From: an uncultured Oscillospiraceae bacterium | GTDB lineage: Bacteria > Bacillota_A > Clostridia > Oscillospirales > Oscillospiraceae | Reading direction: 5' to 3' | DNA length: 8,748 nt | NCBI GenBank assembly: GCA_947631215.1 | Contig: CANRKN010000086.1 | Span: forward strand, 1-8,748 | Shown here: positions 6,534-8,748 of the stretch, piece by piece | How the letters are laid out: each line of letters starts with the position of its first letter | Position numbering within the stretch: position 1 is the stretch's first letter | Program-made: the position numbers and the translations under genes | Notes under the pieces: model-generated | Seen by the model: the letters and a program-made list of their open reading frames with translations, nothing else | Databases searched by the model: none | Told to the model about the DNA's origin: nothing

Positions 6534-7184
6534 ATGAAGAAGACCCTGTATAGCCTGATGCTCTCCGACGACGTGGTCCGGGCGGTGGACGCCCTGGCCC
6601 ACCGGATGGGCACCAACCGTTCGGCCCTGGTGAACCAGATATTGGCCGAGTACACGGACATGGTGACGCCGGAGCGCCGGGTCCAGGACATCTTCCGCCA
6701 GATCGGGGAGATATTGGGCGCGGACACGGACCTGGTGCCCTTCGTGGCCCCCAACGCCATGACCATGAGCATGAAGTCCAGCCTCCAGTACCGCTACCGG
6801 CCCACGGTGAAGTACTCCGTGGAGCTGTACCGGGACAGGGAGGAGGCCCTGGGGGAGCTTTCCGTGGTGTTCCGCACCCAGTCCAGGGAGCTTCTGGATG
6901 CCATGGGGGATTTTTTCCGGCTGTGGAAGCAGGTGGAAGATGAACTGATCGCCCCCCACAAGAGCTACGCCACCGACTACGCCCTCTATCCGGGGCGGTT
7001 CACCCGCACCATCGCCCTGCCGGGCCGGCGGGACTACGCCACTGGCGACGTGGCCGCAGCTATCAGCGCTTATGTGCAGCTGTTTGACCGGCTGATGAAG
7101 GGGTATCTGGCCGGGAACATGGCCCCCCGGGACGTGGAGAGCGAGTATCTTGCCTGGCTGCGCGCGGGGAATACGATATTGTGA
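6534..7184 (+). CDS. Ribbon-helix-helix (CopG/Arc-like) DNA-binding protein with unknown C-terminal domain
   Basis: A 216-residue protein. Residues 3-40 fit the ribbon-helix-helix fold: a beta strand with alternating polar residues (KKTLYSLMLS), helix A (DDVVRAVDALAHRM), the turn GTNRS at 26-30 and helix B (SALVNQILAEY). RHH proteins dimerise and place the paired strands in the DNA major groove, usually as repressors. Residues about 45-216 form a larger mixed, partly helical region with RYRPTVKYSVELYRD and WKQVEDELIAPHKSY stretches that I do not recognise. It has no membrane segment or signal peptide. It is preceded by its own strong promoter with paired palindromes, which suggests autorepression. 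A 263-base gap containing a long palindrome separates it from clpB. No toxin-like partner ORF is visible. The RHH call is good; the role and the C-terminal domain are unknown. Confidence 0.8.
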   Translation: MKKTLYSLMLSDDVVRAVDALAHRMGTNRSALVNQILAEYTDMVTPERRVQDIFRQIGEILGADTDLVPFVAPNAMTMSMKSSLQYRYRPTVKYSVELYRDREEALGELSVVFRTQSRELLDAMGDFFRLWKQVEDELIAPHKSYATDYALYPGRFTRTIALPGRRDYATGDVAAAISAYVQLFDRLMKGYLAGNMAPRDVESEYLAWLRAGNTIL

Positions 7185-7188
7185 CCCC

Positions 7189-7391
7189 CCGACGGGCGGT
7201 GAGAACCGGCAGTGCCCCGCACGCGCTCGGTGAGCGAAGCGAACTTTAGCGGGAGGGGCCCTGTCGGGCTCAGCCGCCCTGGCACCACGCTGGCATAGCC
7301 CGGACGGGCCCGGCAGTATCCCGGCTCACTTGTTACGCTGCGCTCACGAGCCGTGAGACCGTGACACTGCCGGCTCCCGCCGGGCGTCAGG
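7189..7391. repeat. Imperfect palindromic (foldback, MITE-like) element of about 200 bp
   Basis: The outer arms 7189-7214 and 7365-7391 are reverse complements at 21 of 26 aligned positions with one single-base gap, including a perfect 9-bp inner block CCGGCAGTG / CACTGCCGG. Complementarity continues inward. GTGAGCGAAGCG (7230-7241) faces CGCTGCGCTCAC (7336-7347), and the CTGTCGGGCTC stretch (7261-7271) faces the GACGGGCCCGGCAG stretch (7303-7316). The symmetry centre is near 7289-7290. CCGGCAGT also recurs as a direct copy at 7310-7317. The element begins 5 bases after the RHH stop. It has no open frame for a transposase, so a non-autonomous mobile element or a large extragenic foldback repeat is likely. 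The RNA would form a long hairpin and could reduce read-through to clpB. Confidence 0.65.
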
Positions 7392-7419
7392 CTGGCAGGG
7401 CGGCCTCGCCTGTCAAGTT

Positions 7420-7436
7420 GAAATATTTCCAAAGGA
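7420..7436 (+). promoter_or_regulatory. Small palindrome and Shine-Dalgarno site ahead of clpB
   Basis: GAAATATTTC (7420-7429) is a perfect 10-base palindrome in an AT-rich patch, followed by the Shine-Dalgarno AAAGGA (7431-7436), 11 bases before the clpB ATG. A TTGAAA at 7418-7423 could be a -35, but no acceptable -10 follows. No CIRCE (TTAGCACTC-N9-GAGTGCTAA) is present in the 263-base gap. The Shine-Dalgarno role is likely; a regulatory role for the palindrome is speculative. Confidence 0.4.
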
Positions 7437-7447
7437 AGTGACCTGTT

Positions 7448-8748
<1,301 letters not shown>

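Noticed and set aside
7185..7447. CRISPR array or tRNA in the clpB upstream gap
   Set aside because: The repeated words (CCGGCAGT and its complement) are part of one palindrome, not regularly spaced repeats, and no cloverleaf or GTTC-loop arrangement was seen.

Overview
The window is a GC-rich, densely coded bacterial chromosome segment with every supported gene on the + strand. Protein style, AGGAG-type ribosome-binding sites, consensus sigma-A promoters, and an intergenic hairpin repeat resembling those I remember from gut Clostridia suggest a GC-rich member of the Firmicutes, most likely Oscillospiraceae (Flavonifractor/Oscillibacter-like). This placement is inferred from style only; no 16S or tRNA gene is present.

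Layout: (1) 1-765 is the 3' part of dnaK, starting exactly at the interdomain linker. (2) 766-915 is a non-coding gap with four consecutive stem-loops, two of them in a repeat-like element. (3) 916-2037 is a complete dnaJ, followed by a terminator (2063-2090) that overlaps a candidate promoter. (4) 2145-6395 is a tightly packed four-gene unit: a membrane GT39/PMT-type glycosyltransferase with a discoidin-like insert, a PHP-domain phosphatase overlapping it by 13 bases, rpiB, and a membrane-anchored putative glycoside-hydrolase-like protein (DUF4015 type) that starts on the base after the rpiB stop. It ends in a strong terminator (6407-6443). (5) 6444-6533 is an AT-rich control region with a near-consensus promoter whose -35 box sits between two copies of the palindrome TTATATAA. 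(6) 6534-7184 encodes a ribbon-helix-helix (RHH) protein with an unrecognised C-terminal domain. (7) 7189-7391 is an imperfect palindrome of about 200 bp. (8) 7448 to the right edge is the first half of clpB.

Functionally the window is bracketed by general chaperones: DnaK and DnaJ on the left, the ClpB disaggregase on the right, which works with DnaK/DnaJ. The middle unit combines envelope or sugar functions (lipid-linked sugar transfer, pentose phosphate isomerisation, an extracytoplasmic TIM-barrel-like protein). The most interesting part is the RHH gene: its operator-like dyad is centred on its own -35 box, it probably has a very short leader, and it is followed by a long foldback element ahead of clpB, for which I see no clear promoter or CIRCE element.
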